From contig QNRL01000006.1 of the NCBI GenBank assembly GCA_003315335.1, positions 248,001 through 312,000 of the forward strand: 64,000 nucleotides of DNA, written 5' to 3'. The translations under genes and the position numbers were made by a program. Under the pieces are notes generated by a model that made no database searches, had not been told where the DNA came from, and saw nothing but the letters and a program-made list of their open reading frames with translations. Of this stretch, positions 45,693-59,964 are shown in pieces. Every line of letters begins with the position of its first letter. The first letter of the stretch is position 1. The DNA is from Pseudocitrobacter faecalis (GTDB lineage Bacteria; Pseudomonadota; Gammaproteobacteria; Enterobacterales; Enterobacteriaceae).

Positions 45693-47029
45693 CAACTTTA
45701 ACGCTGGTTTTAACAGCAGTCGGCTCCGTTCTGCTGCTGTTGTTTTTAGTCATGAAGGCGCGTATGCACGCCTTCCTGGCTTTGATGGTGGTTTCTATTG
45801 GAGCAGGTCTTTTCTCGGGGATGCCGCTGATTAAAATCGCGCAAACCATGGAGAAAGGGATGGGCGGTACGCTGGGCTTCCTGGCTATCGTGGTCGCGCT
45901 GGGCGCGATGTTCGGCAAAATTCTGCATGAAACGGGCGCAGTCGATCAGATTGCCGTCAAAATGCTGAAATCCTTTGGTCACAATCGCGCACACTACGCG
46001 ATTGGCCTGGCCGGTCTGATTTGTGCGCTGCCGCTGTTCTTCGAAGTGGCGATTGTGCTGCTGATTAGCGTCGCGTTCTCTATGGCGCGTCACACCGGGA
46101 CTAACCTGGTGAAACTGGTGATCCCGCTGTTCGCCGGTGTTGCTGCTGCGGCGGCGTTCCTGCTGCCTGGGCCTGCGCCCATGCTGCTGGCGTCCCAGAT
46201 GCACGCTGATTTCGGCTGGATGATTCTGATTGGTCTGTGTGCGGCAATTCCGGGCATGATCATTGCGGGCCCGCTGTGGGGCAACTTCATCAGCCGCTAC
46301 GTTGAGCTGAGCATTCCGGAAGACATCACCGAGCCGCACCTGGGCGAAGGCAAAATGCCATCCTTCGGCTTCAGCCTGGCGCTGATCCTGCTGCCGCTGG
46401 TGCTGGTCGGTCTGAAAACCATCGCCGCACGCTTTGTTGCTGAAGGTTCTACCGCGTACGAATGGTTTGAATTTATCGGTCACCCCTTCACTGCAATTCT
46501 GATTGCGTGCCTGGTTGCCATTTATGGTCTGGCGTATCGCCAGGGCATGGCGAAAGACAAAGTGATGGAAATTTGTGGTCACGCGCTGCAACCTGCGGGC
46601 ATTATCCTGCTGGTTATCGGTGCAGGCGGTGTGTTCAAACAGGTTCTGGTTGATTCTGGCGTGGGCCCGGCACTGGGCGAAGCACTGACCGGTATGGGTC
46701 TGCCGATTGCGCTGACCTGCTTCATCCTGGCGGCTGCGGTACGTATCATTCAGGGTTCCGCAACGGTTGCCTGCTTAACGGCGGTTGGCCTGGTGATGCC
46801 AGTTATCGAACAACTGAACTACAACGGCGCGCAGATGGCGGCATTGTCTATCTGTATCGCGGGTGGCTCCATTGTTGTCAGCCACGTGAACGACGCCGGT
46901 TTCTGGTTATTCGGTAAGTTTACGAATGCCACCGAAGCACAGACACTGAAAACCTGGACCATGATGGAAACCATCCTCGGTACCGTGGGCGCGATTGTCG
47001 GTATGATTGCGTTTTCCCTGCTGAGCTAG
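45689..47029 (+). CDS. gntU: GntU, low-affinity gluconate transporter
   Basis: The 446-residue Gnt-family permease has about 12-14 membrane segments, with the conserved GSATVACLTAVGLVMP and SHVNDAGFWLF. It imports gluconate by proton symport. The start is GTG, overlapping gntK. A strong terminator follows, and then the Abi-like gene on the other strand. Confidence 0.96.
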   Translation: MTTLTLVLTAVGSVLLLLFLVMKARMHAFLALMVVSIGAGLFSGMPLIKIAQTMEKGMGGTLGFLAIVVALGAMFGKILHETGAVDQIAVKMLKSFGHNRAHYAIGLAGLICALPLFFEVAIVLLISVAFSMARHTGTNLVKLVIPLFAGVAAAAAFLLPGPAPMLLASQMHADFGWMILIGLCAAIPGMIIAGPLWGNFISRYVELSIPEDITEPHLGEGKMPSFGFSLALILLPLVLVGLKTIAARFVAEGSTAYEWFEFIGHPFTAILIACLVAIYGLAYRQGMAKDKVMEICGHALQPAGIILLVIGAGGVFKQVLVDSGVGPALGEALTGMGLPIALTCFILAAAVRIIQGSATVACLTAVGLVMPVIEQLNYNGAQMAALSICIAGGSIVVSHVNDAGFWLFGKFTNATEAQTLKTWTMMETILGTVGAIVGMIAFSLLS

Positions 47030-47050
47030 GTTGTACAGAACGTTATTGCG

Positions 47051-47079
47051 AAAGGGCTTCCTGATGGAAGCCCTTTTTT
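47051..47079 (+). terminator. gntKU terminator
   Basis: AAGGGCTTCC and GGAAGCCCTT around TGAT, followed by six T. The T run overlaps the stop codon of the Abi-like gene on the minus strand. Confidence 0.94.
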
Positions 47080-48031
47080 ATTGTAAGAGCGACGTTGTAC
47101 AAGGTGAAAGGATGCCTGGCGTATCGTCGAGCATGAAGTAGCAACGTAAATTTTGGCTATTCGAGAACGTTAGAAGTTCGCTTAATTCTCTTAATTGTCT
47201 GATATTTTGACGTTTATAGAGCTGCATATACCTATCGAGTTCATGGATGTTGAGTACCTGACGAACTCGAGACTCTACGCCGATATCTGCCACATATTTT
47301 CTAAATTTTGGAGAGATCCAGAATACCAGTTCCAGAATCTTTTCCAGTTTTTCAGTCAGCCCTGCAATAACATCCTGCCGGTTTTTAACCTCACCCACCC
47401 GCCAGGCGGGTTCGTTATGGGAGATACGGTTCCTGAAGGCGCGCACTTCTTCTATCCTTCTGCGAATGATATCGCGTTGATGAAACATCGGATTTTTGCT
47501 GCCCGAGAGTCGGGGGAGTTTCCGAAAGGCCTTCGTCAATTCATGAGGCCACAGAAAGCGTTTGTCAGCGCCATCATAAAAATGCTTATCAAGAAGGTAT
47601 TCCCATGTTGAGAAATCGCTCTGAGAGATAATCTGGTCAAGCGTAGGGGTGGGGTTCGTAATCCCTTTTCCTTCAAGATTTCGTTTGGCGCTTTTCGTCG
47701 CAATTTTGATATTGTCGCAAAATTTACGAACTTGTTCCGCTTTGCCTTCGCAACCACTGAAATCGTGATCTTGCCAGGCTGGGATGACCGAAAACCATAA
47801 CGCCTGATCATGTCTTTGATACTTCGCAGCGGCTACCTGATTAAGCGTATTACGCAGGCAAACTTCGACCATTTGTAGCAATGGATAAAACGCGCTGACG
47901 ACAGCAAGATTCCAGCAATAGGCACCGAAAAGCTGGGCATCATTTTGAGGTTGAAAGGAGGATTTGTAGCTGCTCAGGCGCACCGTACTTAGTAAGCGTG
48001 TGGGTTCAGCATAATCGTAGTTTTCGGGCAT
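47078..48031 (-). CDS. Abi-like protein with HEPN RNase motif
   Basis: The 317-residue protein has the N-terminal pattern of Abi_2/AbiD-like proteins (CWNLAVVSAFYPLLQMVEVCLRN broken here at about residues 39-61). At residues 200-205 it has RNRISH, an R-x4-H motif that is the active site of HEPN RNases. Related proteins give abortive infection by cutting RNA when a phage enters. It sits between gntU and yhgN, which are neighbours in E. coli K-12, and its base composition is visibly more AT-rich than the flanks, so it is probably acquired. No partner gene is adjacent and no clear Shine-Dalgarno precedes the ATG. A defence role is inference; an RNase in another stress response is possible. Confidence 0.75.
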   Translation of the reverse strand: MPENYDYAEPTRLLSTVRLSSYKSSFQPQNDAQLFGAYCWNLAVVSAFYPLLQMVEVCLRNTLNQVAAAKYQRHDQALWFSVIPAWQDHDFSGCEGKAEQVRKFCDNIKIATKSAKRNLEGKGITNPTPTLDQIISQSDFSTWEYLLDKHFYDGADKRFLWPHELTKAFRKLPRLSGSKNPMFHQRDIIRRRIEEVRAFRNRISHNEPAWRVGEVKNRQDVIAGLTEKLEKILELVFWISPKFRKYVADIGVESRVRQVLNIHELDRYMQLYKRQNIRQLRELSELLTFSNSQNLRCYFMLDDTPGILSPCTTSLLQ

Positions 48032-48133
48032 GATGGAGAACTCTGACAGTTTTCCCCATTATTTCAAAGAAGAATCAGGTTACATATGTCCAGATCGGGA
48101 CACTCACCTTCGCCTGGAAAGGAGGGAGATATC

Positions 48134-48274
48134 TTGATGCGTACGTTCTGAATAGCTAAACTTGTCTGGCAGCCAATCGAGAGTTCTTCTCCCACCTTGT
48201 CGTGGTGCCAGTTCTTCGATATCAGGCGAAAGGATATAACCCCGGAATCATCTCAATGGCTCCGGGGTTTTTTA
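48134..48274 (+). ncRNA. putative small RNA between the Abi-like gene and yhgN
   Basis: A strong intrinsic terminator (48238-48274) points to the right, but no plus-strand gene precedes it. Upstream, TTGATG (48134-48139) and TAAACT (48157-48162) are 17 bases apart, a fair promoter that would give a transcript from about 48169 to 48273 (about 105 nt). The RNA has internal structure: CTGGCA (48166-48171) with TGCCAG (48206-48211), CCAC/GTGG inside, and a repeated AGTTCTTC. The terminator could instead be the bidirectional end of yhgN, so this is only a candidate. Confidence 0.35.
48238..48274. terminator. intrinsic terminator downstream of yhgN
   Basis: AACCCCGGA and TCCGGGGTT are exact complements around a 14-base loop, with TTTTTT following on the plus strand. 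On the minus strand the tail TTATATCCTTT is weaker but may serve yhgN, 20 bases away. Confidence 0.88.
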
Positions 48275-48293
48275 TTGTCAGTGGGTCAACTCT

Positions 48294-48887
48294 TCACCCC
48301 TTCATCCACATCCGAATCCCATCCAGGAACATCTGCGTTGCCATCATCACCAGAATCAGCCCCATCAGGCGCTCAAGCGCGTTCACGCCTTTCTCGCCCA
48401 GCAGGCGTAAGAATAGCGATGATTGCAGCAGAATAGCCACCGTGCCGCCCCAGGCGATGAGAAGGGCGATAACGAGGTGGCTTATATTGTTGGGATATTG
48501 ATGCGACAGTAGCATTAGCGTGGCCAACAGCGTCGGCCCGGCGACCAGCGGGATGGCGAGCGGCACAATAAAAGGTTCTTCACCCGCCGGTAAACCGGAA
48601 CTGTTTTCGGAGCTGCTGGGAAAGATCATCTTAATGGCAATCAAAAACAGAATGATGCCACCAGAGATAGAAACCGTTTCGGCACGCAGGTTCAAAAAGG
48701 CCAAAATCTTCTCGCCCGCGAACAGAAAAATCAGCATGACGAGGAGTGCGATTAAAAGCTCACGTATCATGATCGCCCTGCGGCGCCTGGGTTCCGTGTG
48801 TTTTAATACCGACATAAAAATCGGCAAGTTTCCTAATGGATCCATAATCAGGATCAATAAAACCGATGCAGAAAAGATTTCATTCAT
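48294..48887 (-). CDS. yhgN: YhgN, MarC-family inner-membrane protein
   Basis: The 197-residue MarC/UPF0056 family protein has six membrane segments and conserved DPLGNLPIFMSVLK and IPLVAGPTLLATLM. Function unknown. The frame is open to 49268, but ATG 48887 gives exactly the E. coli length and start (MNEIFSA); the extension would overlap asd. It is divergent from asd. Confidence 0.94.
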   Translation of the reverse strand: MNEIFSASVLLILIMDPLGNLPIFMSVLKHTEPRRRRAIMIRELLIALLVMLIFLFAGEKILAFLNLRAETVSISGGIILFLIAIKMIFPSSSENSSGLPAGEEPFIVPLAIPLVAGPTLLATLMLLSHQYPNNISHLVIALLIAWGGTVAILLQSSLFLRLLGEKGVNALERLMGLILVMMATQMFLDGIRMWMKG

Positions 48888-49119
48888 AACTAAAATTCCC
48901 TGATAATTATTGCGGATTTTCTGCTTAACACGTGACCGATGGAACGGTTTCCGAAGTGGCGCGTGTTGGCTCCCAAAATGGGGGTAATAAGTTGCATTTC
49001 TGATTGCTGCGCAATCATTGATTAATTTCACTTGCGACTTTGGCTGCTTTTTGTAATGTGAAGGATGTCGCACCGGATCTGGTGACATTAACAGCACATC
49101 TCTGCAGGAAAAAAACGTT

Positions 49120-50226
49120 ATGAAAAATGTTGGTTTTATCGGCTGGCGTGGAATGGTCGGCTCTGTACTCATGCAACGCATGGTGGAAGAGCGCGATTTC
49201 GACGCCATTCGCCCGGTCTTCTTCTCCACCTCCCAGCTTGGGCAGGCGGCGCCGTCTTTTGGCACCACCAGCGGTGGTACGCTGCAGGATGCTTACGATC
49301 TTGACGCGCTGAAGGCCCTGGACATTATTGTCACCTGCCAGGGCGGCGATTATACCAACGAAATCTATCCAAAGCTTCGTGAAAGCGGCTGGCAGGGCTA
49401 CTGGATTGACGCGGCCTCTTCGCTGCGCATGAAAGACGACGCCATTATCATTCTTGACCCGGTTAACCAGAAAGTCATCACCGATGGCCTGAACAACGGC
49501 GTGAAAACCTTTGTGGGCGGCAACTGTACCGTCAGCCTGATGCTGATGTCCTTAGGCGGCCTGTTTGCGAATGACCTTGTAGAGTGGGCGTCCGTTGCTA
49601 CCTATCAGGCAGCTTCCGGCGGCGGCGCGCGTCATATGCGTGAGCTGCTGACTCAAATGGGGCTACTGCACAATCACGTCGCTGATGAACTGGCGAACCC
49701 GGCTTCTGCCATTCTCGATATCGAACGTAAAGTTACGGCGTTGACGCGCAGCGGCGACCTGCCGGTCGATAACTTCGGCGTTCCGCTGGCAGGCAGTCTG
49801 ATCCCGTGGATCGACAAACAGCTTGATAACGGCCAGAGCCGCGAAGAGTGGAAAGGCCAGGCCGAGACCAACAAAATCCTCGCTACCGCGTCCACCATTC
49901 CGGTTGATGGCCTTTGTGTCCGTGTCGGCGCGCTGCGCTGTCACAGCCAGGCTTTCACGCTGAAGCTGAAAAAAGATATCTCTATCGCCACCGTTGAAGA
50001 GCTGCTGGCGGCTCACAACCCGTGGGCGAAAGTCATCCCGAACGATCGTGACATCACCATGCGCGAGCTGACTCCTGCGGCGGTCACCGGCACGCTGACC
50101 ACGCCGGTTGGGCGTCTGCGTAAACTGAACATGGGGCCGGAGTATCTCTCAGCCTTTACGGTTGGCGACCAGTTATTGTGGGGGGCAGCAGAACCGCTGC
50201 GCCGCATGTTGCGTCAGCTGGCTTAA
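49120..50226 (+). CDS. asd: Asd, aspartate-semialdehyde dehydrogenase
   Basis: The 368-residue enzyme has the N-terminal NADP-binding [13 protein letters not shown] and the active-site Cys in GGNCTVSLM (about residue 136). It reduces aspartyl phosphate to aspartate semialdehyde, the branch point to lysine/diaminopimelate, threonine and methionine. It precedes the glg genes as in E. coli and ends with its own terminator. Confidence 0.97.
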   Translation: MKNVGFIGWRGMVGSVLMQRMVEERDFDAIRPVFFSTSQLGQAAPSFGTTSGGTLQDAYDLDALKALDIIVTCQGGDYTNEIYPKLRESGWQGYWIDAASSLRMKDDAIIILDPVNQKVITDGLNNGVKTFVGGNCTVSLMLMSLGGLFANDLVEWASVATYQAASGGGARHMRELLTQMGLLHNHVADELANPASAILDIERKVTALTRSGDLPVDNFGVPLAGSLIPWIDKQLDNGQSREEWKGQAETNKILATASTIPVDGLCVRVGALRCHSQAFTLKLKKDISIATVEELLAAHNPWAKVIPNDRDITMRELTPAAVTGTLTTPVGRLRKLNMGPEYLSAFTVGDQLLWGAAEPLRRMLRQLA

Positions 50227-50232
50227 TATTCT

Positions 50233-50258
50233 CAGGGGGGCTTTATGCCCCCCTGTTT
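50233..50258 (+). terminator. asd terminator
   Basis: CAGGGGGGC and GCCCCCCTG around TTTAT, followed by TTT. It isolates asd from the glycogen operon; the 226 bases up to glgB hold no gene. Confidence 0.9.
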
Positions 50259-50484
50259 ACATCTGATAGGTTTTGCGTACTACAAGGAGTAAACGCGAAT
50301 GTATTCATTTTTCTCAGAGGTTCAATAAAGCGTTGGCTATGCTGTAAGCAAGGTTAAATTTTTGCGACCTTGGCTGAAGGTTGGGCGGGGCAGAGAGGAA
50401 GCACATTGTGCTGCGCCGTGCAGGTCAAAAATGTCGTCCACATGACTGGAACGAGACGACACTCATATAACAGGATGATGAACC

Positions 50485-52671
50485 ATGTCCGATCGTATTG
50501 ATAGAGACGTGATTAACGCGCTAATTGCTGGCCATTTTGCGGATCCTTTTTCCGTTCTGGGGATGCATAGCACCGAAGCAGGGCTGGAAGTCCGGGCGCT
50601 TTTACCTGATGCGACTGATGTCTGGGTTATCGAACCGAAAACCGGGCGTAAAGTCGGTAAGCTCGAGTGTTTAGACTCGCGCGGTTTCTTTTGCGGCGTT
50701 CTGCCGCGACGTAAAAATCCTTTTCGTTATCAACTGGCGGTGGTTTGGCACGGCCAGCAGAATCTGATCGATGACCCGTATCGTTTCGGCCCGCTGTTGC
50801 AGGAGATGGACGCGTGGCTGTTGTCTGAAGGTACGCACCTGCGCCCGTACGAAACGCTGGGCGCGCATGCCGACACAATGGACGGCGTTACCGGCACGCG
50901 GTTCTCGGTATGGGCGCCTAACGCCCGCCGCGTCTCTGTGGTCGGGCAGTTTAACTACTGGGATGGCCGTCGTCACCCAATGCGTCTGCGTAAAGAAACC
51001 GGTATATGGGAACTGTTTGTGCCCGGCGCGCATAACGGTCAGCTCTACAAATTTGAAATGATCGACGCGCGCGGCCAGCTTCGCATCAAAGCCGATCCTT
51101 ACGCCTTTGAAGCTCAGATGCGCCCGGAAACGGCATCGCTGATTTGCGGCCTGCCGGACAAAGTGGTGCAGACGGAAGAGCGTAAGAAGGCGAATGGCTT
51201 CGATGCGCCGATTTCTATCTATGAAGTGCATCTCGGTTCCTGGCGTCGTCATACGGATAACAATTTCTGGCTGAGCTATCGCGAACTGGCTGATCAGTTG
51301 GTGCCCTACGCGAAATGGATGGGGTTTACCCATCTGGAACTGCTGCCGGTTAACGAGCATCCCTTCGACGGTAGCTGGGGTTATCAGCCGACCGGGCTGT
51401 ACGCGCCAACCCGCCGTTTCGGTACGCGTGAAGATTTCCGCTACTTTATCAATGCCGCACACGCTGCGGGCCTGAACGTGATTCTCGACTGGGTGCCTGG
51501 CCACTTCCCGTCGGATGACTTCGCGCTGGCGGAATTCGACGGCACCAAACTCTACGAACATGATGACCCGCGTGAAGGCTACCATCAGGACTGGAATACC
51601 CTGATTTACAACTATGGCCGCCGCGAAGTCAGCAACTACCTGCAGGGCAATGCGCTCTACTGGGTCGAACGCTTCGGCATTGACGCGCTGCGCGTGGATG
51701 CGGTGGCTTCCATGATTTACCGCGATTACAGCCGTAAAGAAGGTGAGTGGATCCCCAATGAATTTGGTGGCCGCGAAAACCTCGAAGCGATTGAATTCCT
51801 GCGTAATACCAACCGCGTGCTGGGCGAGCAGGTACCCGGCGCGGTGAGTATGGCGGAAGAGTCGACCGATTTTCCCGGCGTTTCGCGCCCGCAGGACTCC
51901 GGCGGTCTGGGCTTTTGGTATAAGTGGAATCTGGGCTGGATGCACGACACGCTCGATTACATGAAGCTTGACCCGGTATATCGTCAGTATCATCACGACA
52001 AAATGACCTTTGGTCTGCTGTACAACTATACGGAAAACTTCGTGCTGCCGTTGTCGCACGATGAAGTTGTCCACGGTAAAAAATCAATTCTTGACCGTAT
52101 GCCGGGCGATGCGTGGCAGAAGTTTGCCAACCTGCGCGCCTACTACGGCTGGCTGTTCGCGTTCCCGGGCAAAAAGCTGCTGTTTATGGGCAACGAATTT
52201 GCGCAGGGGCGTGAGTGGAACCATGACGCCAGCCTCGACTGGCATCTGCTGGAAGGCGGCGACAACTGGCACCACGGCGTTCAGCGTCTGGTGCGTGACC
52301 TGAACCACACTTATCGCCACCATAAAGCACTGCACGAGCTCGACTTCGACCCGTACGGTTTCGAATGGCTGGTTGTCGATGACCACGAACGGTCGGTGTT
52401 TATCTTTGTGCGCCGTGATAAGCAGGGCAACGAACTGATTGTCGCCAGCAACTTTACGCCCGTACCGCGCCACAATTATCGTTTCGGTATCAATCAGCCA
52501 GGCCGCTGGCGTGAAGAGCTGAATACCGACTCCTCGCACTATCACGGCAGCAACGCCGGAAATGGCGGCGTCGTACACAGCGATCACATTGCCAGCCATG
52601 GTCGTGAGCACTCCCTGAGCCTGACGCTGCCGCCGCTGTCGACCATCTGGCTGGTTCGGGAGGGGGAATGA
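50485..52671 (+). CDS. glgB: GlgB, glycogen branching enzyme
   Basis: The 728-residue GH13 enzyme has two N-terminal carbohydrate-binding domains and the catalytic barrel with [13 protein letters not shown] (nucleophile Asp, about residue 405) and AEESTDF (acid Glu, about 458). It forms alpha-1,6 branches in glycogen. Its end overlaps glgX by four bases. Confidence 0.97.
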   Translation: MSDRIDRDVINALIAGHFADPFSVLGMHSTEAGLEVRALLPDATDVWVIEPKTGRKVGKLECLDSRGFFCGVLPRRKNPFRYQLAVVWHGQQNLIDDPYRFGPLLQEMDAWLLSEGTHLRPYETLGAHADTMDGVTGTRFSVWAPNARRVSVVGQFNYWDGRRHPMRLRKETGIWELFVPGAHNGQLYKFEMIDARGQLRIKADPYAFEAQMRPETASLICGLPDKVVQTEERKKANGFDAPISIYEVHLGSWRRHTDNNFWLSYRELADQLVPYAKWMGFTHLELLPVNEHPFDGSWGYQPTGLYAPTRRFGTREDFRYFINAAHAAGLNVILDWVPGHFPSDDFALAEFDGTKLYEHDDPREGYHQDWNTLIYNYGRREVSNYLQGNALYWVERFGIDALRVDAVASMIYRDYSRKEGEWIPNEFGGRENLEAIEFLRNTNRVLGEQVPGAVSMAEESTDFPGVSRPQDSGGLGFWYKWNLGWMHDTLDYMKLDPVYRQYHHDKMTFGLLYNYTENFVLPLSHDEVVHGKKSILDRMPGDAWQKFANLRAYYGWLFAFPGKKLLFMGNEFAQGREWNHDASLDWHLLEGGDNWHHGVQRLVRDLNHTYRHHKALHELDFDPYGFEWLVVDDHERSVFIFVRRDKQGNELIVASNFTPVPRHNYRFGINQPGRWREELNTDSSHYHGSNAGNGGVVHSDHIASHGREHSLSLTLPPLSTIWLVREGE

Positions 52672-54644
52672 CCGTACTCGCCGCAGGTACACCCACGCCG
52701 TTAGGCGCACGCTATGACGGCAAGGGCGTAAATTTCACGCTCTTCTCTGCCCACGCTGAACGGGTGGAACTCTGCGTGTTCGATGCGCAGGGTAACGAGT
52801 CGCGCTACGACCTTCCCGCGCGCAGCGGCGATATCTGGCACGGTTACCTGGCAAAAGCGCGCCCAGGGCTGCGTTATGGCTATCGTGTCCACGGCCCGTG
52901 GGAACCTGCGCAGGGGCATCGTTTTAACCCGGCGAAACTGCTTATCGACCCGTGCTGCTATCGGGTTGATGGCACGCTGAAAGATGAGCCGGGCCTTCAC
53001 GGCGGGTATCAGCAGCCGGATAACAGCGACAGCGCCGCGATCGCGCCGAAATCGGTGGTGACCGCGCTGGACTATCAGTGGGAAGATGACGCGCCGCCAC
53101 GCACCGCGTGGGGTAAAACCGTCATCTACGAAGCGCATGTGAAGGGGCTGACCTATCGCCATCCGGGTATCCCGCAGGAGATTCGCGGCACCTACAAAGC
53201 GCTCGCACACCCGGTGATGATCAACTACTTCAACACGCTGGGCATTACCGCGCTGGAACTGATGCCGGTGGCGCATTTTGCCAGCGAACCGCGTCTTCAA
53301 CGCATGGGGCTAAGCAATTATTGGGGCTACAACCCAATGGCCATGTTTGCCCTCGAACCACGCTACGCCAGCTCACCGGAGCGCGCGCTGGATGAATTTC
53401 GCGATGCGATAAAAGCGCTGCATCGCGCCGGAATCGAAGTGATTCTCGACGTTGTGCTGAACCATAGCGCGGAGATTGACCTCGATGGCCCAACCTTCTC
53501 CCTGCGCGGAATCGACAACCGTAGCTATTATTGGATCAGGGAAGATGGCGATTACCACAACTGGACGGGGTGTGGAAACACGCTCAATCTCAGTCATCCG
53601 GGTGGCGTAGAGTACGCCCGCCAGTGCCTGCGTTTTTGGGTGGATGTCTGCCATGTTGATGGTTTTCGTTTCGATTTAGCCACCGTAATGGGGCGTACGC
53701 CTGAATTTCGTCAGGATGCGCCGCTGTTTGAAGCGATTAAACACGACCCGGTTCTCTCTGCGGTGAAGCTGATTGCCGAGCCGTGGGATATCGGGATGGG
53801 CGGTTACCAGGTCGGTAATTTTCCGCCGCTGTTTATGGAGTGGAATGACCATTTCCGCGATGCAATGCGCCGATTTTGGTTGCAGGAAAATCTCTCGCTG
53901 GGCGAATTTGCACAACGTTTTGCTGCTTCCAGCGATGTTTTTGCGCGAGATGGTCGCAGCCCATCGGCGGCGATGAATCTGGTGACGGCCCACGACGGCT
54001 TCACGCTGCGTGACTGCGTTTGCTTCAATAATAAGCATAACGAAGCCAACGGTGAGGAAAATCGCGACGGCACCAGCAATAACCATAGCAATAATCATGG
54101 TATAGAAGGATTAGGTGGTAACCTGGACATTATTGAGCGCCGTCGGGCCAGCGTGCATGCGCTGCTGACAACGCTGCTGCTGTCTCAGGGAACACCGATG
54201 CTGCTGGCCGGTGACGAACATGGCCACAGCCAGCACGGTAATAACAACGCCTACTGCCAGGACAATCCGTTGACCTGGCTGGATTGGGAAAACGCCAATG
54301 TCGGGCTTACCGCATTTACCGCCGCGCTGATTCATCTGCGCCAGAACATCCCTGCCTTAACGCAGGATGCCTGGTGGCAAGAAGGTGATGGCAATGTGCA
54401 GTGGCTCAATCAGAATGCGCAACCGCTGCATCCTGATGAGTGGCAAAACGGCGTAAGGCGGATGCAAGTCCTGCTTTCCCATCGTTGGCTTATTACGCTC
54501 AATGCGACGCACGACGTGGCTACACTCGTTTTACCTGAGGGGGAGTGGCGCGCTGTTCCCCCCTTCGCCGGAGAGGATAATCCGGTCGTCATGGCTGTCT
54601 GGCATGGGCCCGCGCACGGAGTGTGCGTATTTCAAAGGTCATAA
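52668..54644 (+). CDS. glgX: GlgX, glycogen debranching enzyme
   Basis: The 658-residue GH13 isoamylase-type enzyme has the catalytic [14 protein letters not shown] (nucleophile Asp) and [10 protein letters not shown] (acid Glu). It removes short branches left by phosphorylase. Start overlaps the glgB TGA; 54 bases separate it from glgC. Confidence 0.97.
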   Translation: MTVLAAGTPTPLGARYDGKGVNFTLFSAHAERVELCVFDAQGNESRYDLPARSGDIWHGYLAKARPGLRYGYRVHGPWEPAQGHRFNPAKLLIDPCCYRVDGTLKDEPGLHGGYQQPDNSDSAAIAPKSVVTALDYQWEDDAPPRTAWGKTVIYEAHVKGLTYRHPGIPQEIRGTYKALAHPVMINYFNTLGITALELMPVAHFASEPRLQRMGLSNYWGYNPMAMFALEPRYASSPERALDEFRDAIKALHRAGIEVILDVVLNHSAEIDLDGPTFSLRGIDNRSYYWIREDGDYHNWTGCGNTLNLSHPGGVEYARQCLRFWVDVCHVDGFRFDLATVMGRTPEFRQDAPLFEAIKHDPVLSAVKLIAEPWDIGMGGYQVGNFPPLFMEWNDHFRDAMRRFWLQENLSLGEFAQRFAASSDVFARDGRSPSAAMNLVTAHDGFTLRDCVCFNNKHNEANGEENRDGTSNNHSNNHGIEGLGGNLDIIERRRASVHALLTTLLLSQGTPMLLAGDEHGHSQHGNNNAYCQDNPLTWLDWENANVGLTAFTAALIHLRQNIPALTQDAWWQEGDGNVQWLNQNAQPLHPDEWQNGVRRMQVLLSHRWLITLNATHDVATLVLPEGEWRAVPPFAGEDNPVVMAVWHGPAHGVCVFQRS

Positions 54645-54698
54645 GCTCTGAACATTCCGCGGAGGGCGGATGAAGACGAGCAACAAAAGGAGTTAATC

Positions 54699-55993
54699 AT
54701 GGTTAGGCTGGAAAAAAACGATCCCTTAATGCTGGCGCGCCAGTTACCGAATAAAACGGTTGCGCTGATCCTCGCGGGGGGCCGCGGCACGCGTTTAAAA
54801 GATCTCACTATCAAGCGTGCGAAACCGGCGGTGCACTTTGGCGGGAAATTCCGCATCATCGACTTCGCACTGTCGAACTGCATCAACTCAGGGATTCGTC
54901 GTATTGGCGTGATTACACAGTATCAGTCACACACGCTGGTACAACACATTCAGCGCGGCTGGTCCTTCTTTAGTGAAGAGATGAACGAGTTTGTCGATCT
55001 TCTGCCTGCGCAGCAGCGCGTACATGGTGAAAACTGGTACCGCGGCACCGCCGATGCGGTAACCCAGAACCTCGACATCATCAGTCGCTATAAAGCGGAA
55101 TATGTGGTGATCCTCGCGGGCGACCATATCTACAAACAAGATTACTCGCGCATGCTCATCGACCACGTCGAAAAAGGGGCGCGCTGCACCGTTGCGTGCA
55201 TGCCGGTGCCCATTGAAGAAGCAACTGCGTTTGGTGTGATGGCGGTAGACGAAAGCGAGAAGATTATCGACTTTGTCGAAAAACCGGCTAACCCACCGGC
55301 GATGCCGAATGACCCAGGCAAATCACTTGCCAGTATGGGTATCTATGTCTTTGATGCAGATTATCTTTATGAACTGCTGAAAGAGGACGATCTGGACGAG
55401 AACTCCAGCCACGACTTCGGCAAAGACATCATCCCGAAAATCACCAAAGCTGGCATGGCTTATGCACATCCATTCCCACTCTCCTGTGTACAGTCTGACC
55501 CGAATGCAGAACCGTACTGGCGTGATGTGGGTACGCTGGAAGCGTACTGGAAAGCGAACCTTGACCTGGCGTCCGTTACGCCTGAACTGGACATGTATGA
55601 CCAGAACTGGCCGATTCGTACTCACATGGAATCCCTGCCGCCGGCGAAGTTCGTACAAGACCGCTCCGGTAGCCATGGCATGACCCTGAACTCGCTGGTT
55701 TCCGGCGGCTGTATTATTTCAGGTTCCGTGGTGGTGCAATCCGTTCTGTTCCCGCGCGTACGCGTGAACTCGTTCTGTAACATTGATTCGGCAGTCTTAT
55801 TACCGGACGTTTGGGTTGGGCGTTCATGCCGCTTACGCCGCTGTGTTATCGACCGCGCCTGCGTCATTCCAGAAGGAATGGTGATTGGTGAAAATGCGGA
55901 AGACGATGCTCGCCGTTTCTACCGCTCGGAAGAGGGTATTGTGCTGGTAACGCGTGACATGCTGCGCAAATTGCAGGTCAAACAGGAGCGATA

Positions 55994-55994
<1 letters not shown>
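54699..55994 (+). CDS. glgC: GlgC, ADP-glucose pyrophosphorylase
   Basis: The 431-residue enzyme has the nucleotidyltransferase motif [13 protein letters not shown], the catalytic [10 protein letters not shown] and a C-terminal beta-helix. The N-terminal Lys/Arg region used for fructose-1,6-bisphosphate activation is conserved. It makes ADP-glucose, the controlled step of glycogen synthesis. The last base of its TAA is the first base of glgA's ATG. Confidence 0.97.
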
Positions 55995-59892
<3,898 letters not shown>

Positions 59893-59906
59893 TGGACTAA
59901 AAATAT

Positions 59907-59928
59907 GAAGGGGCCAATCGGCCCCTTC
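59907..59928. terminator. bidirectional terminator between glgP and glpD
   Basis: GAAGGGGCC and GGCCCCTTC form a perfect 9-bp stem with an AATC loop. The minus-strand tail ATATTTTTAG is T-rich, so it ends glpD well and probably glgP too. Confidence 0.87.
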
Positions 59929-59964
59929 AGTACATTGATAAACCGGCGTCCGGCGATATTGCTA

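Noticed and set aside
47029..47099. GTTGTACA present at about 47029 and again at about 47092 as a possible target-site duplication of the Abi-like insertion
   Set aside because: Both copies lie on the same side of the gene rather than flanking it; probably chance.
48888..49268. N-terminal extension of yhgN to 49268
   Set aside because: It overlaps asd on the other strand and the homologous start is at 48887.
50671..52074. 467-codon open frame antisense to glgB
   Set aside because: Shadow of a well conserved gene; no start signal or recognisable domain.
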